Positions 1-11,479 of a stretch of DNA of 64,000 bases are shown piece after piece. This DNA is from Anaspis maculata (lineage: Eukaryota > Arthropoda > Insecta > Coleoptera > Scraptiidae). Position numbers and translations under genes: made by a program. The stretch spans positions 4,640,070 through 4,704,069 of the forward strand of contig OX421967.1 in the NCBI GenBank assembly GCA_949128115.1, written 5' to 3'. The notes under the pieces are model-generated. The model was not told the origin of the DNA, ran no database searches, and saw nothing but the letters and a program-made list of their open reading frames with translations. Each line of letters starts with the position of its first letter. Position 1 is the stretch's first letter.

Positions 1-304
1 GAACTGTCATATTTGGAGTAACGAGACCTGTCAAGAAACGGTGCTGAACGATATTTATAGTGAATTTTGCTGTTTAATTTTATTCAGTTTCATTTTCCCA
101 ATACATTTTTTTCCTATTGAGGCCATCTCAGCGCAAGCGTCAGCAGGGTGGTACAAATTCTGACAGACGGCAGCTGACGGCGAAACAACAGAAATTTCAG
201 CTGTGTTTTGACACATATTTTCAAGGTTATGTCATTTCAGAACGCGATTTGCTTAGAAAAGCAGCTTCCTTATCAATCCTGCACTGCAGAAGGACCTTAT
301 ATGG
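1..304. other. Unassigned flank
   Basis: No supported gene. A 74-codon open frame lies here (117-341), but it runs into the terminal repeat of the neighbouring element and resembles no family I recognise, so it is not called. Confidence 0.4.
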
Positions 305-1239
305 TAGGGGAAACCCGCCCATGATGGCATGGTGCCGATGATGGCATACTGTCAATATTTTTTGTGCATTTGAATTCATCGGCCAAATGACCTCTTTGGT
401 AGGCACCCATTATCACCAAGTATTGACATACAGAATTGTGTGATAGACAGACATATTGAACGATCCATGTAAAAATATACAGATTTTGGTGAACCTTGAT
501 CTAATTTTCAGAAAAAGTGAACATTCAATTACATTGTTGATAAGCTGAATTCAAGTGTCTCCTTTCGCATATACAATCGATATACTATAGTGTAATTTAA
601 TATTAGTTCCATTTTAGTCTATATTCTCACTCAGAAAAAATTAAGGTGATTTTATGGAAATGTCAAAATTTCATATGATGGCATACCTCAGCCGTTCCTA
701 TGATGGCATAGGTGTTATGACATCAGACATGAGTCCTTGACTACTTGGAAAATTCGAACGGTTTGTCCTTGACTTTTAAAGATGTCCATTCGCGGTATTA
801 TGTCAAAAGTTTTAATTTGCAAACTTTCTGGGTGGAGTTTTTTCAAAATTACTTGTTTTCAGAGAAAAAACTCCAGGTATTTTTTCCTAACCCCTTTTTT
901 GCTCCTACCTTGGCTCCTACCATCAATTTCCATCCTCTTATCATAAAATTGTCAATTTAACCCGTTTGTATTAATTCAAAAGTAGAAAAACCTCGAAATG
1001 ACTCATTTTTTCACTATATGCCATCATAGGAAGGATAGTGCCTATGATGGATTACTTTCGATTTTTTATATCAATTTTTTTCACGAAAAACCACAAAATT
1101 AAGTCAAATTCCTAATTCACTTTCAAAATATATCTATAATTGTTCATTGAAATAGCTTATGCAATTGGTAATGAAGGTAAGGATAAAGTGATGACCGAGC
1201 TTCATAATTAAGTATGCCATCATCGGCGGGTTTCCCCTA
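305..1239. mobile_element. 935-bp TIR element with internal ATGATGGCAT motifs
   Basis: The ends at 305-330 and 1214-1239 are 26-bp inverted repeats with one mismatch, built around GGGGAAACCCGCC followed by ATGATGGCAT. If the outermost TA on each side is a target duplication, this is a non-autonomous DNA transposon with TA insertion preference, as in the Tc1/mariner-like superfamily; that class is inferred. The motif ATGATGGCAT, or its near match or complement, recurs inside near 341, 673, 702 and 1018. There is no transposase frame. Confidence 0.7.
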
Positions 1240-2029
1240 ATTCCATGCTCTAATCGTTCTAACAAGCCCAACTGGAAAACAAATTGTCAACACATCTACT
1301 GTTCCGAATGTTCGTTTCAATATTTAGGTAGGAGTCAAACAGTAATCAAAGTTGGAGCTCGTTATAGGAAATATTTGAAATATTTTGTACTTTTTAGAAC
1401 CGGCACATGTTGGCATTTTGCTAGGTAATTGGCAGTTACCGCTAGAGACAACCAGATGTACACAGGGTAGTGCAATCCTTTCATTTACATCTCAAGAGTG
1501 TTGTAAGTGTTCATATCATATCTCGGAGAAAGTCATTTGCAAAATCATTGCTTATGTTTCTACGTTTTGAAATTATATCGAATGTAAATAGTTATATAAT
1601 AGTGGGCTGATGGGTGGGTGAATCTATCAAATACATAAAAAAGTTTTGCACCTAACATCGCTATCAATCACTTTTGCGTATGTTCTAGTCGAATTTGTAC
1701 CAACCTGTTCGAATATTCAATTACGCGCCGGGAATCTTACTCATTTGACAACCAAACGCAAGCGCACTGTAGTAGGAAAATAGTGTATTGGAGTGTTTTA
1801 TTATTTTTTTCTAATTTTTTTTCTAACCTCACATCGACGACAAGTGACATTGACAGGTGCTGGTTGCCGCTCTGCTGACGTGGGACTTTTAGGTCTATTC
1901 AAGAATTGAATCGTTTCAAGTACACGGATCTCGTTACCTAATCGTAGGATATTCATTTATCGTGTGCACTCTCGAATAAACTACACAACGAAATTATTGT
2001 CTTACTCCAAATTTCACACCCTTTTTCGA
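1240..2029. other. Intergenic, nothing recognised
   Basis: AT-rich DNA with short open frames only. I see no domain, RNA gene or clear repeat in it. Confidence 0.4.
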
Positions 2030-3337
2030 TGTACTGTCAATTGTGTCAATTTAGATGTCTGGTGTATGTCAAATTGGGTGCTGCTGTCGCCATCTATACC
2101 TGTGGGACAGAACCGCAATATAACTGTAAACAATCATATCCCAATTTCCTACCCCTGCAACGGAGGACGTCGCGCCCTCTGACCAGTAAATGCCTCCTCT
2201 CAAACTAAAATCAAGGCGGGCTATTTGAACATAATTTTATCCAATCCTATTGAATAATTCACGCATTATCACGCGCATAGGTACATGCCTGCATTTTTCA
2301 ATAAGACTGGATAAAGCATAGTATTCTACTCGCGGGTAATGGCTTTTACTCATTCGGATGCTTTACGACCACAGATGACGACAGGCCAGATGCGCATCTG
2401 CCATGTTAAACGGCCTCCAACAGATCCCCTTGCCTCGTACCCCCTGCAAAGTTGCTTGAACTGTTTCAGAGATGGCGCCAGCAATTAAAAACCCGCGAAA
2501 CTTCAAAATGTGAAGTACTTCAATATTCAAAATAATAATTGAAATTATCCAGTTTTTCACTTCTTGACGCATTTCGGCAATCATAATAATTTCTTAAAAT
2601 TTATTCAACTGGTTTTTTAGAAAAAAAATCAACACTTCAAAAAACCACTTGAAAAAAAATCAAAAATATTACAAGAGCCGAGGACATCAAGAAGTGAAAA
2701 ACAGGACAACTTTCATACATTATTATGATGGAACTTGAAAAAATCATCTCTAGGCAAACTTCGTGGGATGTCTTCCCGGCAGGCCATGCAGGAAGTGGAT
2801 GGGACACCCTTTTTAGGAACTTCTTATTAGGACAAGCTCGAGGACAACTATGAAACATGACAGAGATATTTTTTGGATATCCTTTTTGAGAGCTAAACAG
2901 AACCTCGCAAATCCTCCTAAAGATATCCTTGATGCCCACTGGGTACTCACAAAGATGCAGTTTGCCGACAAGGAACCTTGGCGAGTGTCGTAAAGCATCC
3001 GAATGAGTAATAGCCATTACCTACCCGCGAGTAGAATACTATGCTTTATCCAGTCTTATTGCAAAATGCAGGCATATACCTATGCGCGTGATAACGCGTG
3101 CATTATTCGATAGGATTGAATAAAATTATGTTTAAATAGCCCGCCTTAATTTTAGTTAGAGAGGAGCCATTCACTGGTCTGAGGGCGCGACGACCTCCGT
3201 TGTTAAAGGCAGGGGTAGGAAACTGGGATATGATTGTTTACAGTTATATTGCGGTTCTGTCCCACAGGTATAGATGGCGACAGCAGCACCCAATTTGACA
3301 TACACCAGACATCAAAACTGACACAATTGACAGTACA
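2030..3337. mobile_element. Foldback element with ~340-bp inverted arms
   Basis: The left arm (about 2030-2370) and right arm (about 2987-3337) are diverged reverse complements of each other along their whole length, around a spacer of about 616 bp. Landmarks present in both are TGTACTGTCAA at the outer edge, the GATGGCGACAG/CTGTCGCCATC segment, GGGCGCGACG/CGTCGCGCCC, and GGATGCTTTACGAC at the inner edge. The spacer holds a 126-codon frame on the minus strand (2637-3017) that partly lies in the arm and looks like no known protein. Long arms around a unique core fit a foldback-type or composite MITE structure. Exact ends and target duplication are not clear. Confidence 0.75.
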
Positions 3338-3885
3338 ACACCTGACACCTTCAACTGACAGGAGAAAAACCGTTGAAAAATTTCCACTTATTTCTGTTTG
3401 GCGTCTGTTCTGTGTTTTTCGTCGGAAAATTTCAACATCCAAGTTTCCAGTGATTGTTTCGGACTCCAGTCCTTGTCAGGAATTGCCTGGATTAAGTTTG
3501 ATTCCATTTTAAAGCATTCCTTTTAATTTAACCTCAAACACGGTAAGTTGCTTTACCTGCTTCTACATCGTAGGTATTTTGTTGGATTGATCTAGGTACT
3601 TCTCTCCTTCAGATGACTCTACAACAGAATTTCGCGTGGAAACACCATCTTGATGAGGTGCTCGTGTGCTTGTACCTAATTTCCCCGAGGTTGTCGAACA
3701 GAACAAAACAGTGAACATTGCGGCTAACAACAAGCTAACTGTCTGAGATTTTCTAAAACGAATTGGAAGAGAAGATGAATAATAAAGATTTTTTCAGAAG
3801 TGACGTCTCGCTATATTGTTTATTTCTGTATAATTTTCTGTTTGCCATACCTTCGAGTCCATCAGTAACAATATGAGTAGGTACC
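3338..3885. other. Intergenic, nothing recognised
   Basis: No gene or repeat recognised. The segment joins the foldback element to the small hairpin element downstream. Confidence 0.35.
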
Positions 3886-4005
3886 GTATGATCAAAAACT
3901 TTCCTACTCGAGGCAGGCTGTGGTATTGGTCATTGACAGGCAAACGAGGCTGATTTTGGCCAGGCCACAGCCTGCCTTGAGCAAGAAAGTTTTTGATCAT
4001 ATGAT
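3886..4005. mobile_element. Small hairpin element (MITE-like)
   Basis: Inverted arms of about 38 bp at 3886-3923 and 3965-4004 share ATGATCAAAAACTTTC and the GGCAGGCTGTGG/CCACAGCCTGCC block, around a loop of about 40 bp. Non-coding. The short palindromic structure fits a MITE; no target duplication was verified. Confidence 0.6.
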
Positions 4006-4449
4006 ATTTTCTGAGTAAATTACAAACTAAAAAGTTCTTGTGAAAAGCTTACTTGTAAAAATTATGTGTGAAGGGTAGACAACAGTAAATTTTTTCAAAT
4101 GATTTTGCAATATTATTCGAGAAAAATACTGTGAAATACCTTTCATGCATGATTTTTGCACTTGGGCTTAGAAAAAGTAAAAAGAACAAAAATACAGGGA
4201 TTTCATATTTCCCCGCCACAATTTTTTACAGATTTCTTCCAAGATATCACAATACAATGCGAATGATACTGTCCCATTTCGGTAGATGGCGCTCTAATTC
4301 ATACACGCCTGCTGTATGGAGAGTGGCCTATTATTTAGGCTTGTCTATGGTTAAAGGTATGCCAGTAACTAACGCTAACGTAGTCCCTGTCCTGTCTACG
4401 TATTGTTCTTCGTCTTCCTGACATCCCTCGTCCTCTTCATCAAAACAAA
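4006..4449 (+). promoter_or_regulatory. 5' flank and leader of zinc-finger gene A
   Basis: This stretch ends in the leader of gene A. The last bases before the intron (TTCGTCTTCCTGACAT, then TCTTCATCAAAACAAAAT) are nearly repeated in front of genes B and C, which identifies them as the conserved 5' exon. The transcription start cannot be read. I see no convincing TATA box. Confidence 0.45.
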
Positions 4450-6032
4450 ATGTGAGTTGGTAGTGATTGCCTTGAATAGTTCACATCACTGTCCCATTTC
4501 TGTGCTATTTTAGGTTAGAATTACCCGAAATGGTTGACACTTATAATTGCTTGCAATGTTCGCATCGAACTGAATCCGCCTTTCAACTCGCCCACCACAT
4601 CCAGAGGAATCACAAGAATATTCATGCAGCCGAACTGTACCGCGCGATTGTCAAGCCGGAACAGTTCTCTTGCATCTCCTGCGAATACGATTACTATCAT
4701 CAGTCCAAACTGTACGAACATTGCAAACAAGTACATAATTTGGGAACGACCGAAAACGATGAAAATCAAACGTTTCGCCTAGAAGTTGAAGAATATTTGT
4801 GCGGCCGCTGCAGATACAAGTCGTATTCGAGTTTATCTCTGGTAAAACATCACGATTTGTGCGGAAATGAGCCAGCGGGAAGACCAGAAGAAACCACGGA
4901 AGCGGCCGAAGACATCGCGATGGCAGATTTGGATGGAGATGGGGCAAGAAGAACTGTCAGAAATATTGGAGTGATGAAACTGTACATGGCGACGCATAAT
5001 TCAATTGGAAAAATTAACGGGTATAATTGCAACCAGTGTTCATACCAAGCTAAATATAAGTCAACATTGGAAAGACACATGTTAAAACATACTGCGAATG
5101 AAGAAACCAACTGGTTCCAGTGTAATCATTGTTCATATCAAACCAACCGAAAGTCAAGTTTGAAGAGGCACGTGGTGAAACATGCTGCGGATGAAGAAGT
5201 CAACTGGATCCAGTGCAACAATTGTTCATACCGAGCTAAAGAAAAGTGTTATTTGAAGAAGCACATGTTGGTGCATGCTGCGGATGACAGAATCAACTGG
5301 TTCCAGTGCAATCATTGTTCATACCGGGCCAAACAGAAGTCGAATTTCAAAATGCACATGGTGAAACATGCTGCGAATGTAGAAATGAATCTGCTTCAGT
5401 GCAAACATTGTTCATACCGAGCCAAACACAAGTCAACATTGGATAGGCACATGTTGAAACATACTGCGAATGAAGAAATGAACTGGTTCCACTGCAATCA
5501 TTGTTCCTACCGAGCCAACCGAAAAACAAGTTTGAAACGGCACATGTCGCAACATATCGCGAATGAAGAAGCCATCTGGCTCCAGTGTAACCATTGTTCA
5601 TATCGTTCTAAAGAAAAGTCAAATTTGAAGCAACACATGATGAAGCATGCTGCGAATGAAGAGATCAACTGGTTCCAGTGCAAACGTTGTTCATACCGAG
5701 CCAGAAAAAAGGCATATTTGAAAAAGCACATGCTGAAACATGCTGTGACTGAAGAAATCAACTGGTTCCAGTGCAATCATTGCTCATATCGAGGCAAACA
5801 AAAGGAATATTTGAAAAGGCATATTCGAAAACATACTGCGAATGAAGAAATCATCTGGTTCCAGTGCAATCAGTGTTCACACCGTGTTAAAGAAAAGTCA
5901 AATTTGAAAAAGCACATGTTGAAGCATGCTGCGGATGAAGAAATCAACTGGTTCCAGTGCAGGTGTTGTTCATACCGAGCCAAACGAAAGCATAATTTAA
6001 AAAAGCACATGTTGCAGCATACTGCGAATTGA
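4450..6032 (+). CDS. C2H2 zinc-finger protein, paralogue A (14 fingers)
   Basis: Predicted 506-residue nuclear DNA-binding protein of the C2H2 family. The CDS joins 4450-4451 (AT) to 4514-6032 (starting G) across a 62-bp intron with GTGAGT donor and TTTTAG acceptor, giving an N-terminus MLELPEMVDTYNC. A start at the downstream Met (4530) would lose only six residues. Three diverged N-terminal fingers (the third ends H-H-x-x-C rather than with two spaced His) are followed, from about residue 170, by 11 near-identical 31-residue modules: C-x2-C-x12-H-x3-H plus a linker resembling AANEEINWF in place of the usual TGEKP. Linker and framework residues are highly conserved, while helix contact positions vary. 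No KRAB, BTB or ZAD domain is present. The reading frame ends where a further, degenerate finger begins. Target DNA unknown. Confidence 0.9.
4452..4513 (+). other. 62-bp intron splitting the start codon of gene A
   Basis: The intron begins GTGAGTTGG and ends GCTATTTTAG. Splicing joins AT (4450-4451) to G (4514), making ATG. The same intron, same length and same split codon occur in genes B and C. Confidence 0.75.
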
Positions 6033-6095
6033 GAATTATACAACTGGTTCCAGTGTAACCAGTGCTCGTACTGAACTAGAATCATGCCTAAACTA
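6033..6095 (+). pseudogene. Degenerate extra finger after the stop of gene A
   Basis: Immediately after the TGA the sequence still reads as linker and finger start (NWFQCNQCSY) before a second stop. The ancestral array was therefore longer, and the present stop arose by a small change at the linker. Confidence 0.65.
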
Positions 6096-6136
6096 TGCAA
6101 CGGAATTATTGTCGCACTACAAATTCCACAGTTTTT

Positions 6137-7506
6137 CAAAACAAGAAAACTCCCGACTGGTTCAAACAATTATTGAAAGCATTTGAGAGCTTGATTCTCC
6201 AAGTATAGAATCGTATCAATTCAATGGTCTATAGATGTTAACTTAAGTTTCTACAGGGTGTTGAAGAAAGTAGTGCAACATTTTCAAAGTTTGACATGCT
6301 CCCATTTTGAACAAAACTGTTCCTTTTGAATTTCAACATAAATGATACGTAGCCCAAATTCATATCTCGAAACTGTTTTTGATTTGTCTCTGTATCTCTT
6401 TTATTTGCAGGGTGGTATCGAAAAAAAACACTTTTTGGTCTTTTGGTGATTACGTCTCCCGTTCTTGACCAATTTTCAAAATCCAGGGCTCATTTTGAAG
6501 CTGGAGCCTCAGATAAGAGAACCCAATAAACTTAATCGACTCAAGAAAAACATTTAAAATATAGGGTGGCATCAAAAGTAACAACATATGATCATATCTG
6601 TCCAAGAATCGGACCGGGTGATGAACTGAACGAAAATCAACAGTTTTTTTGGATAAGGCATTCATTCTGAACACTCTTTGATGTTTCATGACTGATTGTG
6701 GCAAGAACTTTGAACGGAGGGTCCAAATAGCAGCTGCATGTTTTCCAAAGAGAAGCAGCTCCATTACCATCGTCCTATTACTCACCTGCAAATGCCGTAA
6801 CCAATGTTACGGAAACCAGAACGAGGGGAACTGTCTGTTCCCGATTGTTCCGAATTTTGTAACGTTGGTTACGAACATTTTCAGACCAGCGAGGAAGCTG
6901 ATTCTTCCCTCGATTCTTCCTCAGAAACACGCAATTCTGATTCGGTTCCTTCATCGATCATTCTTGTGACAGTCAACCATGAAACACCAGAGAGTGTTCA
7001 GAATGAATGCCTCATCCGAAAACAATGTTGATTTTTATTTGATTCCCCATCCGGTCGGATTCCTGGACAGATATATTCATACGTCACTTCTGATGCCACC
7101 CTATATCTTGAATGTTGGTCGTGAGTCGGTTTTGTCTATTGGGTTTTCTTTCCTAAAGCTTCAGCTTCGATGTGAGCCCTGAAGTTTGAAAATTGGTCAA
7201 GAAATAGAAATGTTATCACCAGAAGATCGAAAAGTCGTTTTTTCGATACCACCCTGTAAATAGAAGAGATAGAGAGATAAATCACAAACCGTTTCGAGTT
7301 ATGAAATTCAGCTGGATGCCATTCATGTTGAAATTCAAAAGAAACTCTATAAATGTTGCCCTAGTTTCTTCAACACCCTGTGAAAACTCAAGTTAACATC
7401 TATCAATCTATGAATTGATACGATTCTATACCTAGAGAATCAAGCTCTCAAATGATTTAAACAGAATTGAAACTGTTTAAACTGGTCGGGAGGTTTCTTG
7501 TTTTGT
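6137..7506. mobile_element. 1.37-kb foldback element with ~540-bp arms
   Basis: The left arm (about 6137-6690) and right arm (about 6975-7506) are diverged reverse complements. Shared landmarks are ACAAGAAA..CTCCCGAC at the outer edge, GAGAGCTTGATTCTC, GATACGATTCTA, the CAGGGTG/CACCCTG pairs and GTGTTCAGAATGAATGCC at the inner edge. The central 280 bp has a short frame rich in Ser and Glu, but no recognisable transposase. It lies directly downstream of gene A. A foldback or composite MITE is the simplest reading. Confidence 0.75.
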
Positions 7507-8880
7507 CAATAGAAAATTTATTTTGTGATTAGATATTTTGTACAGCAAATTCGTATTAAATCACAATCGAGTTAATCGGTTTCGTTTTGATTTAGTTGCA
7601 GGCGACTTGAAAATTTCAACATTTGAACTTTTGGTATGATCCCGTGAACTACATTATCGTGAATAAAATAGTATAGGTAGGGGGAAAAGACCTGATTATC
7701 GCTCAGTCGCCTAACTATTAGTACACCAGGATTTTATCTCAACTGTTTACCTGACAATGAGCAAGTACTCGTAGCTTGAAATATATATTGAAGTTGGAAA
7801 AAAAACTTAGTAAGTATGTCTTCTAGAAATTTCTTAGGTAATTTAAATACTTTCAAGGTATTTAGATACCTTTAGTTTACCAAACACTTGTGGAGTATTC
7901 AAATACTTTGGAGGCATTTGAATGAAAAAGTATTTGAAAACTTTGAAGGCATTCGAATGAAAAAAGTATTTAAATGAAGATACTATTTATTATTCAAATA
8001 CTCGCACTTGAAATAAAGTGAACTGCTCAACATTTGAAATGTGGGTATCTGAAATTTTGCCATATTTCAAAACGGTATAACTTTGGATTTTCTTAACCGA
8101 TTCCAATTTTGTTTTCACTGTTGTTTAGATACATCCTCCAGCAATCTATTTGGCTGGCGAGGTTTTTTGATTCAATTCAATTACATCTGTTACAGGGTGG
8201 AATGTAAAGCCTTGCAAAATTGTGCTTAGTTCAATGAATCCCCATTTTTGTGAACAATTTTTTTTTTCGAATTCTAACGATATAGTCGTGAAGCCTGATG
8301 TCCTATCTCAAAATGGTTCCTAAATCTCCCAGATCAGAAGTCCAACAATGATGACATGATTTTTTTTTGTATAACTTGCATTTTAGTCATTTCGGTTGGC
8401 AATAAAATCGCATCTTTGAAGATAAGAACCTGTTATTTCGCATGCTGGTTGTTTGAACTGTTAAAAACTGCTGCGCCCGCAAAAACTTCCGTTTTCCTTT
8501 TCCAATTCGCGTTCTCGAATGAAAAAAGTCGGTCTGTCTGCCTGTGTTATTATTTTTTTGTCAGGTCTGGAGCTCAATCAGATAACTACCGAAAAGCCCC
8601 ACGGAATGTGTAGACATCCCAGAATTAGTGTGTATTTTTTGTTTTGGAATAATTCTCAAATCCAAAGAATGGAACCACATTTGAAAAAATTTTGCATCTG
8701 GATCATGTCTCCCCAACCACTGGGAGAGATGAACCGGCTACTGGGAAGATTTGAACATACTACATTTTGTGACTAATTGTATAATTTAATTGAAAAATAT
8801 CAGGAATTTTAACACAAAAATGTTACCAGGTAATCGGAGGTAGCAATGCGTAACATTATATCGATAAAATTCGTGAAAAA
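7507..8880. other. AT-rich intergenic DNA with TATTTGAA repeats
   Basis: Between about 7850 and 8010, imperfect direct and inverted copies of AAGTATTTGAA and GGCATTTGAATGAAAAA recur. The rest has short frames only. A CAGGGTG motif near 8195 resembles the ends of other small elements here, but no partner end was found. Confidence 0.45.
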
Positions 8881-10631
8881 AATCAGAACTGTAGTACAAA
8901 AGCGTCTAAGGAAGGCTTAAAACAAAAACTGAAATAGAATTGAAATAAAATAAAATACCTACAATTGAAATAGGATGGTTTTTCGGTATTTGGGGTATAT
9001 TGGGTTCTCAATTTTACAAGCCCTACACAGGTTATCCAGGTACCACTCAAAACGAGATGAAATGCATCGAATTTTTCCCTCAAACAATTGATGAGGTTGT
9101 TGCAGAGGGGCCAATTTGGAAGATGGAGAATTCATGAATTTTTCTATTATTACACAATAGTTTCTCGTCAAAACTCAAAATTTGAAAGTGACGTACAACA
9201 GAGAGGTCATATTGACGTTGGTTGTCAGAATTAGTTGATGCAGTTTGGATTTAGTATAAGTTTGATTTTCCAATTTTCCAATTGATCACTTGATCCGGTG
9301 CCATGGCCTGCGATCAAACCCGATTTTTCTTGGAGCCTTTGTAGTCCAGTCAAATTAGGTTTCAACTCGGGTTTTCATCTCGCATTGGATCATAGGGTTC
9401 CAATTTTTTCGGGAATGTGAAGAGGGTGGGAAGGTAAGGCACCTGGGAAAAACCGTGAAGAAAAAGTTTTTAATTCTTCGAAATATCTTAAAGGGGAATC
9501 TACTGGAGGGGGGTGAGTTTTATTGTGAACACCCTGTACATTGACACATTGACGATGACGATGATCTCAAAATTAATGACAATCGTCAATCGCCTGACAA
9601 TGGCAGATTTACTGTCGAATCTGCTTTTATTCACTGCAGGTCCTGCCGACGTACTGCAGATACTGCAGAGGTACTGCCGACATTTTGTACATGTATTGCA
9701 GAAAGTGGTTGACCCCTCGATATTTTCCAAACTATCAACTTTTGAGAAAAAACATACGATATAAAAAATATGTGGAACGAGACGCTTGATACGAATAAGG
9801 AATAAAAACAGGGGGTACTAAGGAAAAATATAGGTTATGGCCCTCCAAAATTTTTCAAAATCAATGTGTCACAGCAAGAAGATACCAAAACAGAAAAAGG
9901 CGATCTTACAGCCAGAAAGTACCCTAGGCTATTGTTCAGACAAAGACAAAGACAAAGTCCCAACTTGATATCCTGAGAACCAAGTGCCTTGCGATTTTTT
10001 TAATAAGTGCTGACAAACGCATCAGTTTCTAGAAAATAGTCATTAATTTCTGAACGGTTCAAGCGAATTATGAAAACTAAACAAATTTTTACCTAATGCC
10101 TGAGGAAGGATGAATCCAAATTTGTGAAAATATACAGGGGATGCCGTTTGAAAAAACTGGTTTGAAAACTGCTCTGCAAAAATGGGGCATCCTGTACCTA
10201 AAGAGCAAAACGATACTACAAACTGCACTTTGACCTCTCGTTTGCAGTGCCGTTTGGTCCATTTCGATATCATCAACGGCGTAGGTGTAATTGAGCTTGG
10301 CCATATCAATGACTCACCCTGTAGTCAATCACGCTCTTTGTCTGCTACATAAAGTTACCAGAATTGACAAAAAAAGGTACGCCATTGCCATGAAGGATGA
10401 GAGATTTTCGTGTTTTAAAATGAACAGGTGTTCGACTTGGCCCCATCTATGAGGTGAAGTGGATCAATATTTGAACAAAAATTATGAGAAAACTGTTGAT
10501 TGTTCACTCTTCTTTTTTATTCTAGTCGATAAAGAATACCGAGTATTATTGATTTTTTTTTGAACTTCGATTTCAATTTGAAATCTGCAAAAAACCAGAA
10601 TCTTTTATCCACTTCACTTCATTTGACGGTA
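8881..10631. other. Intergenic with a partial copy of the gene C upstream repeat
   Basis: About 8885-8990 is a diverged reverse-complement relative of 35460-35560 (shared: CTGTAGTACA, AAGCGTCTAAGGAAGG, and the ATTGAAAT...GGATGGTTTTT stretch). Two CACCCTG/CAGGGTG-type motifs lie near 9530 and 10315. No gene is supported; the 70-90-codon frames here are not recognisable. Confidence 0.45.
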
Positions 10632-11121
10632 TATATGTCCAAATTTTCATCTTCAACCCCTTCGCCCCCGACCTACCTTACTTCAAAGAGGTAGTTTAAA
10701 AAACAAAATGTTTGACGAAAAGATAAATATGTTGCCTAAGTATCACAGAATAGGCAGTGCTGGTTGAAAATTTTGAAGTAGGGTAGAGCGGGGGCAAAAG
10801 GTTAGAAATGGTTATTTGGCCATACGTGTCTCAGAACTCTTAGATGAACCCGTTGAAATAAAAATCGACCTGTTCTTGCCGGAAAGTCTATTTCTCAAGA
10901 ATCGGAAGTTAAAAGGGGAAAAAGCTTCCTTCATTAACAAAGAGAGGATGTTCACAAGGGTTGGGGGTAGTTCAAAAGAAATTAAAAATATGTCCGACGG
11001 AATGAGAATTCTATTGACTTCAGTTGGATGTATTATGAGATAGGTGATGCTATTTTTAATTCCAAAGTAAGGTGGGCTGGAGGCGAAGGGGTTGAAGATG
11101 GAAATTTGGGAGTATAATATG
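10632..11121. mobile_element. Inverted-repeat element, ~490 bp
   Basis: Arms of about 55-60 bp at 10632-10690 and 11060-11121 are diverged reverse complements containing CTTCAACCCCTTCGCC and GGCGAAGGGGTTGAAG. The 75-codon frame between them is unrecognised and probably not a gene. Confidence 0.5.
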
Positions 11122-11407
11122 TCCTAGATGTCCTCGTCAAAACAAAAATCGACATCGTTTCAGCGTTTTTCTGTGGAACATTTGGCGGCGAGGAATCAGG
11201 TGTGATAATTTTTCAAATGAACCACCTGTGTGAATCTGAACTTTCAGATTTTTTGTTGACTATTCCAATTTCGATCTCTTGAGAACAACTTCAATTTATC
11301 AGTGTGATTTTTTTCATTATTTTTCTTGTTATCACATTGTATATACCTACATATTGTAGGTAATCAATTTTGACAAGTTCACAGGGTGCGGCAGGAGAAT
11401 TTGAATG

Positions 11408-11479
11408 CTGCAAACCAACAGATTATGATTTGAGTTCGGTTCGAGCACTTGTTACACTGAAACCAGTTCTTGTATAATC
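11408..11479 (-). pseudogene. Degenerate finger remnant 3' of gene B
   Basis: Read on the minus strand, the bases after the TGA of gene B match those after the stop of gene A and the isolated fragment near 40.2 kb: linker, NWFQC-like start and CSNRTQII-like continuation, with a deletion relative to the 40.2-kb copy. The ancestral gene extended further 3'. Confidence 0.6.

Noticed and set aside
2637..3017. 126-codon minus-strand gene
   Set aside because: It starts inside a foldback arm, shows no known domain and has no matching copy to compare; kept only as possible cargo.
6688..7031. Short frames with Cys-rich and Ser/Glu-rich stretches in a foldback core
   Set aside because: Two frames overlap, each is short, and both enter the arm sequence; no domain is recognisable.
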